From Ignatzschineria indica (GTDB taxonomy: Bacteria > Pseudomonadota > Gammaproteobacteria > Cardiobacteriales > Wohlfahrtiimonadaceae), in contig NZ_QEWR01000002.1 of assembly GCF_003121925.1 (NCBI RefSeq), forward strand, positions 1,116,001 to 1,180,000: a stretch of 64,000 nucleotides of DNA. Direction: 5' to 3'. The position numbers and the translations under genes were made by a program. Position 1 is the stretch's first letter. The number at the start of each line of letters is the position of its first letter. Positions 8,899 through 19,339 of this stretch are shown here, one piece after another. Below the pieces are notes generated by a model. That model saw only the letters and a list, made by a program, of their open reading frames with translations, made no database searches and was not told the origin of the DNA.

Positions 8899-10335
8899 CT
8901 ACTGTAAATAGGGAGTTAACAGCAACTCAATCTCTCTTTGCCGCTCTTTTACAATCGCTTCAGATCCCTTTCCCTCGATATTGATTCGCAAGTAAGGTTC
9001 TGTATTAGAAGCTCGCACATTGATCCGAGAATCATCTAAACGGAGGCTCAAGCCATCAAGATAATCTTCAGAAACTGCTCTATCTTTAAAGTAATCGGCA
9101 ATTTTCGCAATAACAAGATCCGAATCGGTTACTAGATAGTTAAGTTCACCGCTACAGGGGTAACGTCGTCTAGCGGCTGCGACGAGCTCACCTAACGTCT
9201 GATCACTCTTTGCTAAAAGCTGAGAGATGAGAAGAAAGGGGATCATTCCCGAATCACAGTAATGAAATGCTTGAAAGTAGTGGTGAGCACTCATCTCTCC
9301 ACCATAAAGTGCATTAAACTTCCGCATACTCTCCTTCATCGGTGAGTGTCCACCGGCAGAAATAACAACCTTTCCACCAGCATTCTTGATCGCCTCTTCA
9401 CTATTGAGTGTCTGCCGGGTATCAATCACAATAGTAGAATTGGGATGATCCGTTAATAATACGGTTGCTAATAGCCCAACAATATAGGAGCTATCAACAA
9501 AATCTCCTCTTTCATCAAAGAAGAAGCAACGATCAAAATCACCATCCCACGCAACACCAAAATCAGCACCTGAAGTTAGTATTACCTCTTGGGTTGCCTG
9601 TCGTCTCTCCACTAAAAGTGGATTAGGCACACCATTTGGAAAAGTACCATCTGGCTCATGATGAATCTTTATTAGCTGATAAGGCAGATAGGGCTCAAGA
9701 AGATCGACAATCGCTCCGGCACAACCATTGCCACTATTACAGACGATCCTTAATGGCTTTGGTGAAATGGGTGAGATGGACGACGCTGATGAAGCTGCAG
9801 TGAATGAGTTTAAAGGTAAATCTTCACTCCTTTGTGACAATGCCATTGAAGAGGCTTGCAACAAGGCTTGAAGATAAGGTCTCTTATCGACAAAGTGCTT
9901 CAATATCCCTTTTTCTCTTACAGCGCGTTGACCAAAATCTTCCTGCAAAATACGTCTTTTTAACGCCTCAAGACCAGTGGAACCGCTGATAGGCTCTGCG
10001 CCTCTCGCTACCAATTTAAAACCGTTGTGACTCTTGGGGTTATGGCTTGCTGTAATCATAATACCGCCATCTGCTTCGAGATAGACTGTATTGAAGTAGA
10101 CCTCTTCCGTTCCACAAATATCGAGAGAGATAACATCGGCACCGGCATCACAGATACCTGCGACTAATTGAGTGAAAAGTTGCGGGCTGCTTTCACGAAT
10201 ATCATGCCCCACAACAATCTCTTGAGCTCGATATTCCGCTACAAATGCAAGACCTAGCTTATAAGCTAGGTCTTCATTAATCTCTAAGGGGTATTCCCCC
10301 CGAATATCGTAAGCTTTAAAAGCTTTTAACGCCAT
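8899..10335 (-). CDS. manB: phosphomannomutase/phosphoglucomutase (CpsG/ManB type)
   Basis: Alpha-D-phosphohexomutase, interconverting hexose 6- and 1-phosphates for GDP-mannose or other surface-sugar nucleotides. The 478 residues carry the phosphoserine loop TASHNP (Ser97), the metal loop DGDFDRCF, the sugar-binding loop GGEMSAHHYF, and the phosphate-binding RASNTEPYLRI. The start FKAYDIRGEYPLEINEDLAYKLG and the GTEEVYF segment resemble E. coli CpsG. A Ser-rich insertion (about residues 162-193) between the first two domains makes it some 20 residues longer than CpsG. It lies 16 bp downstream of purA on the same strand. Whether it prefers mannose or glucose phosphate cannot be told from sequence alone. 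Confidence 0.88.
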   Translation of the reverse strand: MALKAFKAYDIRGEYPLEINEDLAYKLGLAFVAEYRAQEIVVGHDIRESSPQLFTQLVAGICDAGADVISLDICGTEEVYFNTVYLEADGGIMITASHNPKSHNGFKLVARGAEPISGSTGLEALKRRILQEDFGQRAVREKGILKHFVDKRPYLQALLQASSMALSQRSEDLPLNSFTAASSASSISPISPKPLRIVCNSGNGCAGAIVDLLEPYLPYQLIKIHHEPDGTFPNGVPNPLLVERRQATQEVILTSGADFGVAWDGDFDRCFFFDERGDFVDSSYIVGLLATVLLTDHPNSTIVIDTRQTLNSEEAIKNAGGKVVISAGGHSPMKESMRKFNALYGGEMSAHHYFQAFHYCDSGMIPFLLISQLLAKSDQTLGELVAAARRRYPCSGELNYLVTDSDLVIAKIADYFKDRAVSEDYLDGLSLRLDDSRINVRASNTEPYLRINIEGKGSEAIVKERQREIELLLTPYLQ

Positions 10336-10351
10336 TACGGATTACCTTCTA

Positions 10352-11656
<1,305 letters not shown>

Positions 11657-11736
11657 TCATGAAAATGAATCTAGCGCAGAGCGCTTTTAAATTGATACAA
11701 ATAGACAGCTTGAACAACACTCATACTTGCTGTTTA

Positions 11737-12795
11737 TTACTGTTTCTGCTGAAAGTGTTTAAAGAAATCACTCTCTGGATCGAGGATTAAGAGATCCCCA
11801 TCATTCTGAAAGGCATTTTTATATGCTTCTAAACTACGATAGAAAGAGTAAAACTCAGGATCTTGACCATAAGCTTCTCCATAAATCGTTGCTGCTCCAG
11901 CATCCCCTTCCCCACGAATCTTCTCTGCCTCTTCATAGGCAGTCGCTAGAAGAATCGTTCGATTACTATCTGCTTCTGCAACTTTTTCGATATAGGCAGC
12001 TTCCCCTTTGGAACGCAATTCAGTTGCTACACGTTCACGCTCAGTTCTCATACGTTTAAAGACGTTATCGGTAACATCATCAGGGAGCTCTACACCATTA
12101 ATACGAACATCGATAATCTCAACACCATACTCTTTCGCTTCCACAGAGAGCGCGACTAAAATCGTCCGCTCAATCTCTTGACGAACTGTATTATTGAGAT
12201 CAACTTCTTGCCCTGCAATAACCGGAACAACATTCTCTTTACTGCGAATAACGATATCGACATCTTCAGAATGAATCTCTTCTAATGTCTTAGGATCTAA
12301 AGAGAGTGCATCACTCGGCTTATCAACGACAATCACCTTTGAAGTATCGTCGCCATATTTACTTCCTTTAGAGGTAACATTACCACCTACAACTGTCTGA
12401 ACATCACGCTTACCGAAAGCTGCTCTAAAGTTATTCTTCACAATAGGTTCAAAAAGACGGTTAAAGATACCGGGATTACCCGATACTTTCTGATAATAGA
12501 CCTCAGGATCGATGACACGCCACTTAATGAAGGTATCAACAATCAAGTTCTTCTTCTCAGAAGTCAAGAAAGGTTCTGGCGGCGTATCTAATGTCTGAAT
12601 TCTGCCATCAAAGACTCTTACATTATCAATAAAGGGTAATTTGAAATAGATACCGGGTTCATCATAGACCGCAACAATTCGTCCAAAACGGAGCTGGAGG
12701 CCTTTTTCCCACTCTTTAACAATCACTAAAGATGTGCTCAAGAGAAGCAGTACAATAATGACGATTGGTAAAACGATGCGAGTTACAATTCTCAT
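11737..12795 (-). CDS. hflC: protease modulator HflC
   Basis: SPFH/prohibitin-family protein that, with HflK, forms a large periplasm-facing cage around FtsH protease. The 352 residues begin with an N-terminal membrane helix (about 7-26, VLPIVIIVLLLLSTSLVIV), followed by the SPFH domain (EKGLQLRFGRIV...) and a helical C-terminus. The segment about 130-165 (GGNVTSKGSKYGDDTSK...) is longer than in E. coli (334 residues). It is 15 bp downstream of hflK, as expected for the pair. Confidence 0.95.
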   Translation of the reverse strand: MRIVTRIVLPIVIIVLLLLSTSLVIVKEWEKGLQLRFGRIVAVYDEPGIYFKLPFIDNVRVFDGRIQTLDTPPEPFLTSEKKNLIVDTFIKWRVIDPEVYYQKVSGNPGIFNRLFEPIVKNNFRAAFGKRDVQTVVGGNVTSKGSKYGDDTSKVIVVDKPSDALSLDPKTLEEIHSEDVDIVIRSKENVVPVIAGQEVDLNNTVRQEIERTILVALSVEAKEYGVEIIDVRINGVELPDDVTDNVFKRMRTERERVATELRSKGEAAYIEKVAEADSNRTILLATAYEEAEKIRGEGDAGAATIYGEAYGQDPEFYSFYRSLEAYKNAFQNDGDLLILDPESDFFKHFQQKQ

Positions 12796-12810
12796 TTTTT
12801 CTCTCCTCTC

Positions 12811-14055
12811 TTAACGAGTGAAACGCGCACGACTTCTCTGATCGTTCACATTGTTATTAGGTTGATTTTGAATAATGCTCTCTGGTGTCGGCGTTGCCTC
12901 TTTCACTTCGATTGTCACCGCTCCCTCTCTTTTCTCAATCTTACTCGGTCCTGAATTTGTTGTAGAGCCGGTCATCTTATCGAGTGGCAACATCATTAAG
13001 TTATTACTATCTGACCCCATATAGAGTTTATTACTGTTTTGTAATACTTCTTCCATATTTTCAAGATAGAGACGCTCTCTAGTCACCTCTGGCGCTATAG
13101 CATATGCTGAGTAGAGGCGATTAAAACGCTCTGCTTCCCCGCGTGCTTGTGCGATTTTACTCTCACGATAAGCTTCTGCCTGGCGCAAAATTCTCTCTGC
13201 TTCCCCGCGCGCCTCTTCATGGACTTTACTCTGATAAGCATTCGCTTGGTTAATTCGACTCTGCTCATCTTCACGAGCACGAATCGCATCGGAGAAGGCA
13301 TCTTGCACCGCTGCCGGCGCTTGCGCATCTTCTAAGTTCACGTTTGTAATCACAAGACCAATCTGATAGTTATCTAAGATACTTTGAGCAAGCTCTTTAA
13401 CCTCTTGCATCAACTGCTCTCGACCATCTGTCAAAATATCATCTAGAGATGTTTGACCAACACGCTCACGGGTTGCACTATCGACAACCTCTTTTAATGT
13501 TTTATCGGGATCAACAGATGTAAACCAATATTGTGAAGGATCATCATTATTAATCTGATATTGAACCTCAACACTCACATCAACTAAGTTTTCATCCTTT
13601 GTTAACATCGCAGCACGACGATTTCCTTTAGCGGTAGAACCGATCTTTTGTGAAAATCGACGTTGAATATCGATGATGCGATGATCACCAATCGGATTAG
13701 GAAGACGCCATCTTAAACCAGGATCTTTAGTGGCATGATACTGACCTAAGAGTAACTCGACCCCTTTCTGTCCCGCATCAATCGTATAGAAACCTGTTGC
13801 TAACCAACCACATAGAAGAACAGCACCACCTAAAGCGATATATTTACCATAACCGCCCTGTCGATGACCGCCCATCCCTTTCTTGCCACGAAATGCACCG
13901 CCTAACTTTTTAAAAATTTCGTCAAGATCGGGTCCAGCGCCATTTTTAGGTCGTTGATCATTCGGCTGATTATTTCCATGAGGACTACCTGATGAGCCAC
14001 CTTGCTGGCTATCTTTAGGCTCTTGCCAAGCCATCTCTAAGTTATTTTTTTTCAT
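12811..14055 (-). CDS. hflK: FtsH protease regulator HflK
   Basis: Partner of HflC in the FtsH-modulating membrane complex. The 414 residues have a Gly/Pro-rich cytoplasmic N-terminus including AWQEPKDSQQG and DLDEIFKKLGG, a membrane helix (about 72-92, YIALGGAVLLCGWLATGFYTI), an SPFH domain with QKGVELLLGQYHATKDPGLRWRLPNPI, and a long alanine/glutamate-rich helix (about 270-330). The tail is Thr/Asn-rich and probably disordered. It sits between hflX (80-bp gap) and hflC (15-bp gap). Confidence 0.95.
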   Translation of the reverse strand: MKKNNLEMAWQEPKDSQQGGSSGSPHGNNQPNDQRPKNGAGPDLDEIFKKLGGAFRGKKGMGGHRQGGYGKYIALGGAVLLCGWLATGFYTIDAGQKGVELLLGQYHATKDPGLRWRLPNPIGDHRIIDIQRRFSQKIGSTAKGNRRAAMLTKDENLVDVSVEVQYQINNDDPSQYWFTSVDPDKTLKEVVDSATRERVGQTSLDDILTDGREQLMQEVKELAQSILDNYQIGLVITNVNLEDAQAPAAVQDAFSDAIRAREDEQSRINQANAYQSKVHEEARGEAERILRQAEAYRESKIAQARGEAERFNRLYSAYAIAPEVTRERLYLENMEEVLQNSNKLYMGSDSNNLMMLPLDKMTGSTTNSGPSKIEKREGAVTIEVKEATPTPESIIQNQPNNNVNDQRSRARFTR

Positions 14056-14135
14056 TTAATCCCTTTGATTCCAGATCTTACCGAAACTGTTGAATACCAA
14101 CTCGACAAGATACCAATTTTTTACGCTATTTGCAC

Positions 14136-15437
14136 CTATAGATATTGTTCGAAATAGGGAGCCGCTTCTGGCTGCTCCTTCAATAGTCGCATAATTCGAT
14201 ATCGAGCAACATAGAGATCTAAAAGAAACTCACCATTTTTGCCAAACGCTTCCTCTTTAACTGCATCAAGCGCATAGAGCTCTGCTCTTAGTCGCCCTTC
14301 ACTTGGGGGAAGTGTCAATCTCATTGAGAGGTGCTCTTTCTGAAAGTGGGAAGCGACTCCCTCTAAAAGTAGATCAATACCAATATCTTTAGCTGCTGAA
14401 ATCCAAACGGCTTTAACAACGCCCTCTTCTGACATCTCATTATGGGGCTCAATCTCAGGTTTAAGATCGATCTTATTAAAGACCTGTAATCGCGGTACTG
14501 CTTCTGCTCCGATCTGCTCTAAAACAGCAGTTACCTCTCGCATCTTTAGATCTCTCTCTGGGTCTGCAACATCGATCACCTCGAGAAGAAGATCCGCTTC
14601 AACGGCTTCTTGCAAAGTTGATTTAAATGCTTCTACAAGATCATGAGGAAGTTTAGAGATAAATCCAACGGTATCAACTAAAACTGCTCTGCCAACAAAC
14701 TCAATATCTAACGCTCTATGAGTCGGATCGAGTGTTGCAAAGAGTTGATCTTGCACATAGACGCCAGCGGCAGTCAATCGATTGAAAAGAGAAGATTTGC
14801 CGGCATTGGTATAGCCGACCAGCGCAATTGTCGGAACCTCGTTACGTTCACGGGAGATACGCCCCTGCGCACGCATCTTTGTCACGGTCTCAAGACGTTT
14901 TTTAAGCTGCCGAATACGATCACTAATAACGCGCCGATCCATCTCAAGCCGAGTCTCCCCTGGCCCTCGAAGTCCTACAGCACCACCTCTTTGTTGCGAG
15001 AGATTAGTATGCTTTCGTACTAAACGTGTCGATAATCGGGTTAATTGTGCCAACTCAACCTGTAACTTTCCTTCAAAGCTTTGAGCTCTTTGGGCAAAGA
15101 TATCGAGAATTAAGCCAGTCCGGTCAACCACACGAACACCGCATAACTCTTCTAAGTTGCGGTTTTGACTAGGCGTTAAATCATGGTTAATTAATACAAC
15201 ATTAGCATCGCTCTGCTCTACGGCTACACGTACTTCATCTGCTTTGCCAGTTCCTAAAAAATATTTATGATGAGGGGTTTGCCGAGTTCCTGTAATACAG
15301 GAGAGGATCTCAACACCTGCAGATGTCACTAACTCCTTAAACTCTGCAAGATCCCCCTCTTCACTTTCAGGCATCTCTAAAGAGACGATGATTGCTCTGT
15401 CATCTTCGTGACTAAATTGCTCTACTATATGATTCAT
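14136..15437 (-). CDS. hflX: ribosome-associated GTPase HflX
   Basis: GTPase that splits stalled or stress-damaged 70S ribosomes. The 433 residues show the N-terminal HflX domain with TGRQTPHHKYFLGTGKADEV-like sequence, the linker GGAVGLRGPGETRLEMDRR, a G1 loop GYTNAGKS (about 206-213), G3 DTVGF, and G4 NKID. It lies 26 bp after hfq. The order hfq-hflX-hflK-hflC is the E. coli order, but miaA, normally ahead of hfq, is missing here. Confidence 0.96.
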   Translation of the reverse strand: MNHIVEQFSHEDDRAIIVSLEMPESEEGDLAEFKELVTSAGVEILSCITGTRQTPHHKYFLGTGKADEVRVAVEQSDANVVLINHDLTPSQNRNLEELCGVRVVDRTGLILDIFAQRAQSFEGKLQVELAQLTRLSTRLVRKHTNLSQQRGGAVGLRGPGETRLEMDRRVISDRIRQLKKRLETVTKMRAQGRISRERNEVPTIALVGYTNAGKSSLFNRLTAAGVYVQDQLFATLDPTHRALDIEFVGRAVLVDTVGFISKLPHDLVEAFKSTLQEAVEADLLLEVIDVADPERDLKMREVTAVLEQIGAEAVPRLQVFNKIDLKPEIEPHNEMSEEGVVKAVWISAAKDIGIDLLLEGVASHFQKEHLSMRLTLPPSEGRLRAELYALDAVKEEAFGKNGEFLLDLYVARYRIMRLLKEQPEAAPYFEQYL

Positions 15438-15463
15438 TAATAAAGGATGTACCCTTACCTCTG

Positions 15464-15718
15464 CTATTCAGCAATAGGAGCGTCAACTTCTCCTACCACT
15501 TCACTGCTTAAATTAACATTTCTCGCAGGAACGATTGTAGACACCGCATGCTTATAGATCATTTGACTGACATTTGATCTTAATAGAATGACAAATTGGT
15601 CGAAGGACTCAATCTGTCCTTGCAACTTAATGCCATTGATTAAAAAGATAGATACCGGAACACGCTCTTTACGAAGCAAGTTCAGGAACGGGTCTTGAAG
15701 GGATTGCATTTTTGCCAT
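15464..15718 (-). CDS. hfq: RNA chaperone Hfq
   Basis: Hexameric Sm-like protein that pairs small RNAs with mRNA targets. The 84 residues start [46 protein letters not shown], which is the proximal-face Sm1 region including the uridine-binding Gln and Phe. The Sm2 motif [10 protein letters not shown] is complete. The C-terminal tail after the Sm core is short and acidic ([13 protein letters not shown]), unlike the long E. coli tail, which fits autoregulation of RNA release. A TATAAT-like hexamer lies at about 15861-15866 on the minus strand, though no good -35 was found. Confidence 0.97.
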   Translation of the reverse strand: MAKMQSLQDPFLNLLRKERVPVSIFLINGIKLQGQIESFDQFVILLRSNVSQMIYKHAVSTIVPARNVNLSSEVVGEVDAPIAE

Positions 15719-15955
15719 TTTTAGTTCTCACTTTTTTAGTTCTTATCGTCGTTATATGATGAGTTCTCTATTTTATCAGAGCTCCTCGCTACAAGAAACC
15801 GACTCTATAGTAACATGAAGCCTGCTACCGACTAGTATCGATCGGCTTTATTACCGCCTTATTATAATCTATTTAGCACTAAAATGAGAAATTAGTTTCA
15901 AGTATATAGCGATAATATCGATCATTAAAAGCCCAACTTAAAAGCGCTATTAATC

Positions 15956-15979
15956 GATTTAGATCAAGATTTAGATCTA
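15956..15979. repeat. 12-bp direct duplication
   Basis: GATTTAGATCAA is followed directly by GATTTAGATCTA (11 of 12 bases identical). Confidence 0.7.
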
Positions 15980-16021
15980 GGATGAAATGAAAAGGGATAA
16001 AAGAGATCATCTGATCACCGC

Positions 16022-16050
16022 TTGTCGCCTTCACGCTATCACTCTATACT
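16022..16050 (+). promoter_or_regulatory. sigma70-like promoter for the HAD phosphatase gene
   Basis: TTGTCG (-35) and TATACT (-10) are 17 bp apart and end 45 bp before the ATG at 16096. Confidence 0.55.
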
Positions 16051-16095
16051 CTACAAGTTCTCTTTTATGCATTTCACTCGACAAAAGGATCTTTC

Positions 16096-16896
16096 ATGAG
16101 CTTTAAAGCGATTTTTCTAGACCTTGATGGCACCAGTCTCAATGATAATAATGCACTCTCTCCGGCACTTCAGGAGATTCTTACGATACTAAAATCGAAA
16201 GGGATTCAGATCATCTTCAGTACAGGAAGAAGTTTTGCCGGTAGCCTCCCTTTTGCAAAAGCCATTGGTGGAGCAGAATATATCATTAACTACAATGGCG
16301 CTCGCGTCTTTGACTTTAAAAGAGATGCTGTTCTACATGAGGCAACATTACCAAAGCCTGTCTTAAAGCAAGTTTTCAACTTCTCTAATGAATATCGATA
16401 TCCCCCCATCTTCTACCACAACAATATTATCTACACCAAAGATGGTGTTCCCCATCACTATACCTGTCCGGGTGAGCGCTTTGAAGTACTTTGCCCTAAT
16501 CACGATTGGGTCAATGAGACATTAACAAAGGCGCTCTTTGTCTTACCAGAAGAGGAGCTGCACGATCATCTCTCAATCGCCTATGATTTCTTTGATGGCG
16601 CTTCAGTTTCAACCTCATCATCAACCTATCTCGAAGTGATGCCGCTAGGGATCAATAAAGCAGTCGGGGCACAATATGTCTTAGAGGCACTCAATATCGA
16701 CCCACAACATTGCATCGCTTTTGGTGATCAACTCAATGACCGAGAGCTACTCTCACTGGTGGCGCACCCTTTTATTATGGGTAATGCAACAGAACCGTTA
16801 AAAGCACAGTTTCCCGATCGAATCATCGCTAAAAACATTGAAGATGGCGTAGCACGGCAACTTGACCAGCTCTTTGGGCTCCACTATTTTCGCTGA
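16096..16896 (+). CDS. Cof-type HAD family phosphatase
   Basis: A 266-residue HAD hydrolase of the Cof/YidA-like subfamily. Motif I is FLDLDGTSLN (catalytic Asp pair at about 8 and 10), motif II is STGRS, and motif IV is FGDQLNDRELL near residue 213, preceded by the INKAVGAQYVLEALNI lysine segment. The cap is the C2B type typical of sugar-phosphate and pyridoxal-phosphate phosphatases. The exact substrate cannot be read from the sequence. It begins a plus-strand run with pgpB, yaaA, orn and pgpA, but gaps of 44-90 bp make an operon uncertain. Confidence 0.88.
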   Translation: MSFKAIFLDLDGTSLNDNNALSPALQEILTILKSKGIQIIFSTGRSFAGSLPFAKAIGGAEYIINYNGARVFDFKRDAVLHEATLPKPVLKQVFNFSNEYRYPPIFYHNNIIYTKDGVPHHYTCPGERFEVLCPNHDWVNETLTKALFVLPEEELHDHLSIAYDFFDGASVSTSSSTYLEVMPLGINKAVGAQYVLEALNIDPQHCIAFGDQLNDRELLSLVAHPFIMGNATEPLKAQFPDRIIAKNIEDGVARQLDQLFGLHYFR

Positions 16897-16985
16897 TACT
16901 GCCCTTAGCTCATCACGACAAGGTTATCCCTCAATAAAGAATTGATTTATAATCAATCACCCTAACACCTGATTATCAACTATTT

Positions 16986-17762
16986 ATGATGAACACCTAT
17001 AAAACCCTATTTCGTAATCTCTCTTTTGTTTTTATCGCATTACTACTTATCCCACTTTTAGCTTGGATTCTAGGCTGGCACTGGTCTCCACTTCACAGCT
17101 ATACGGCGATAGATGCTATCCTCTTTATCGTAACTGAATCTGGCTCCGCCCCCTATTTTGCACTACTAACATCGCTTGTTTTGGCTATCTGGCTGAGCAT
17201 GCGTTGTAAAAAATTACAGCATCACTGGGTTATTATCTTTTTAAGTGTCTTTTTGCTACAAGGTAGTACACAGATCATTAAAAGCACGATTAAAGTTCTC
17301 TGGGAAGAGCCTCGCCCCTACATGAGTTATGTCGTTAATCAAGGAGTAGATATTGAGTCATTTTATGAGCTTCCTCGCAAAGAGCGCGGCACAATTGTTG
17401 CTAATGCAATTAAGGATGATCCTATAACCCCCAACTGGTTAAAATCTCACTGGCAAGCGGAAACAGGTTACTCATTCCCTTCAGGGCATACGATTTTTGC
17501 GGTGATGTGGGCCTTTATTATTGTCGGTTTTATGACCCGGGAAAAAGATCCTAAAACAGCGGTCGCGATTGTTATTATGACACTCTGGGCTGGGTTAATG
17601 ATGATTAGTCGATTACGACTTGGGATGCATTTCCCTATCGATCTTTTTGTCAGCACGATCATCGCTTACATCGTCGCCTTAATTTTCTTTTATTTTTTAG
17701 CAAAAAGAGATACTCTGATGGAAAAGAGTGTAACGCAAACAGATGATAAAATTGATCATTAA
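16986..17762 (+). CDS. pgpB: phosphatidylglycerophosphatase B (PAP2 family)
   Basis: Membrane phosphatase acting on phosphatidylglycerophosphate, phosphatidic acid and undecaprenyl pyrophosphate at the periplasmic face. The 258 residues line up with E. coli PgpB (254). The three PAP2 signature segments are EEPRPYMSY (KxxxxxxRP type), YSFPSGHT, and SRLRLGMHFPIDL, with the catalytic histidines. The FYELPRKERG and LKSHWQAETG segments are PgpB-specific. About six membrane helices are visible. Two overlapping ATGs (16986 and 16989) are possible starts. PgpA, encoded 2.3 kb further on, catalyses the same PGP step. Confidence 0.9.
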   Translation: MMNTYKTLFRNLSFVFIALLLIPLLAWILGWHWSPLHSYTAIDAILFIVTESGSAPYFALLTSLVLAIWLSMRCKKLQHHWVIIFLSVFLLQGSTQIIKSTIKVLWEEPRPYMSYVVNQGVDIESFYELPRKERGTIVANAIKDDPITPNWLKSHWQAETGYSFPSGHTIFAVMWAFIIVGFMTREKDPKTAVAIVIMTLWAGLMMISRLRLGMHFPIDLFVSTIIAYIVALIFFYFLAKRDTLMEKSVTQTDDKIDH

Positions 17763-17806
17763 CTAAGATTAAGATAACAATTAAAACAACAATAAAGAGG
17801 ATTACT

Positions 17807-18571
17807 ATGCTGTTTTTACTTTCTCCTGCAAAGATGTTGGATGAACATACTCCACCACCAATTACAAGTCTTGAACAGCCTGAGCTACTTCAGGAGTCAG
17901 AGGCGCTAATTGATATTCTTCGTCAATACTCAACGGAAGAGATTCAGAGTCTTATGAAAGTATCTGAGCGAATAGCAGAGCAGAATGTAGAGCGCTTTAG
18001 AGAATTTGAGGTTCCATTTACCTCACAAAATGCAAAACCTGCACTCTATCTCTTCAATGGTGATGTCTATCAAGGGCTCTCTGCATACGACCTACCTGAA
18101 AATTGTGTCAATTTTCTCAATCGTCACTTAGCGATTTTATCGGGTCTTTATGGTGCTATTCGCCCCTTAGATCTTATCGCCCCTTACCGCTTAGAGATGG
18201 GAACGGCACTTCCTAATCCACGAGGAAAAAATCTCTATGAGTTCTGGGGAGATCTAGTCACAGAATATCTCAATCGCCGTATTGATGAGATCGATGCAAA
18301 AGTAGTTATCAACCTCGCTTCAAATGAGTACTTTAAAGCTGTTCGCCCTGAAAAATTAAAAGCACGAGTTGTCACCCCAATTTTTAAAGATTTTAGTAAT
18401 GGCGAATATAAAGTAATCGGTGTTTATGCAAAGAAAGCGCGAGGTTTAATGACCCGCTTTGTCAGTGAAAACAACATTACAGATCTCCAAGAGCTCAAGA
18501 AATTTAATCTTGAAGGATACGCCTATAAGCCTAATGATGTCACCGGCGAAATTGTCTTTATCCGAGGCTAA
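17807..18571 (+). CDS. yaaA: peroxide stress protein YaaA
   Basis: DUF328 family protein that in E. coli lowers free iron during peroxide stress and binds DNA in vitro. The 254 residues match the family (258). The start MLFLLSPAKMLDE and the signature segments LYLFNGDVYQGL, ILSGLYGAIRPLDLIAPYRLEMGT, NLASNEYFKAV and FKDFSNGEYKVIGVYAKKARG are all present. An AGAGGATTACT ribosome site precedes the ATG. A strong terminator follows at 18607. Confidence 0.95.
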   Translation: MLFLLSPAKMLDEHTPPPITSLEQPELLQESEALIDILRQYSTEEIQSLMKVSERIAEQNVERFREFEVPFTSQNAKPALYLFNGDVYQGLSAYDLPENCVNFLNRHLAILSGLYGAIRPLDLIAPYRLEMGTALPNPRGKNLYEFWGDLVTEYLNRRIDEIDAKVVINLASNEYFKAVRPEKLKARVVTPIFKDFSNGEYKVIGVYAKKARGLMTRFVSENNITDLQELKKFNLEGYAYKPNDVTGEIVFIRG

Positions 18572-18606
18572 ACTCCTTAAAGAATTCCAATAGCTTTAGA
18601 TAAACG

Positions 18607-18637
18607 AGGCAGAGTTCAAATGAGACTCTGCCTTTTT
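18607..18637 (+). terminator. intrinsic terminator after yaaA
   Basis: AGGCAGAGT pairs with ACTCTGCCT and is followed by TTTT, 36 bp after the yaaA stop and before orn. Confidence 0.9.
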
Positions 18638-18723
18638 AATTCTCCCGACCCACTCTTTTCGGTATAATGCCCCTTTCCCACTCCACTATTCAATTACTTA
18701 AGACGCAATATAGGAAGAAAAAT

Positions 18724-19263
18724 ATGCAATCTGAAAGCAATCTACTTTGGATCGATCTAGAGATGACCGGCCTTGATGAGGAGATTCACCACATTATTGA
18801 GATCGCCTCAATCATTACAGATAAAGATCTCAACTTCTTAGCAGAAGGTCCTAACCTTGCAATCTATCAGCCTCAAGAGATTCTCGACCTCATGGATGAT
18901 TGGTGTCAAACCACACATGGCAATTCAGGCTTAATCAAGCGAATTAAAGAGAGCGATGTCACAGTAACTGATGCAATGAATGCGACACTTCAGTTTGCCT
19001 CACAATGGATTCCTGCGGGGAAATCTCCCCTTTGCGGTAACAGTATTGGTACCGATCGACGCTTTCTAAAAAAATATATGCCGGAACTCGATCAATTTTG
19101 CCACTATCGTAATATCGATGTCAGCTCATTTAAAGAAGTTGTTAAACGTTGGTATTCTAACCCGCTTAGTTACGAGAAGAAGAATACCCATCTTGCACTT
19201 GATGATATTCGTGAATCGATCAATGAGTTAAAATTTATTCGTGAACATTACTTCGTTAAATAA
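18724..19263 (+). CDS. orn: oligoribonuclease
   Basis: DEDDh exonuclease that finishes RNA decay by degrading dinucleotides, including pGpG from c-di-GMP turnover. The 179 residues from the ATG at 18724 match the family (181 in E. coli). Catalytic residues are in WIDLEMTGLD, CGNSIGTDRRFL and THLALDDIRESI, with the histidine six residues before the last Asp-Asp pair. The frame stays open upstream to 18667, but the extra nineteen residues have no family similarity, and AGGAAGAAAAAT precedes the chosen start. Confidence 0.96.
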   Translation: MQSESNLLWIDLEMTGLDEEIHHIIEIASIITDKDLNFLAEGPNLAIYQPQEILDLMDDWCQTTHGNSGLIKRIKESDVTVTDAMNATLQFASQWIPAGKSPLCGNSIGTDRRFLKKYMPELDQFCHYRNIDVSSFKEVVKRWYSNPLSYEKKNTHLALDDIRESINELKFIREHYFVK

Positions 19264-19339
19264 TCCGTTAGGTATCAATAGCAGATAGAAGCGTTGCAGA
19301 GACAGACTATCATTCCCATTCCTCAGAAGGAGGTTTCAA

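Larger units (their letters stand above)
15719..16095. other. 377-bp divergent gap between hfq and the HAD gene
   Basis: No ORF recognised. It contains a minus-strand TATAAT-like hexamer near 15861-15866, a 12-bp direct duplication at 15956-15979, and a plausible plus-strand promoter at 16022-16050. The miaA gene commonly found ahead of hfq is not here. Confidence 0.6.
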
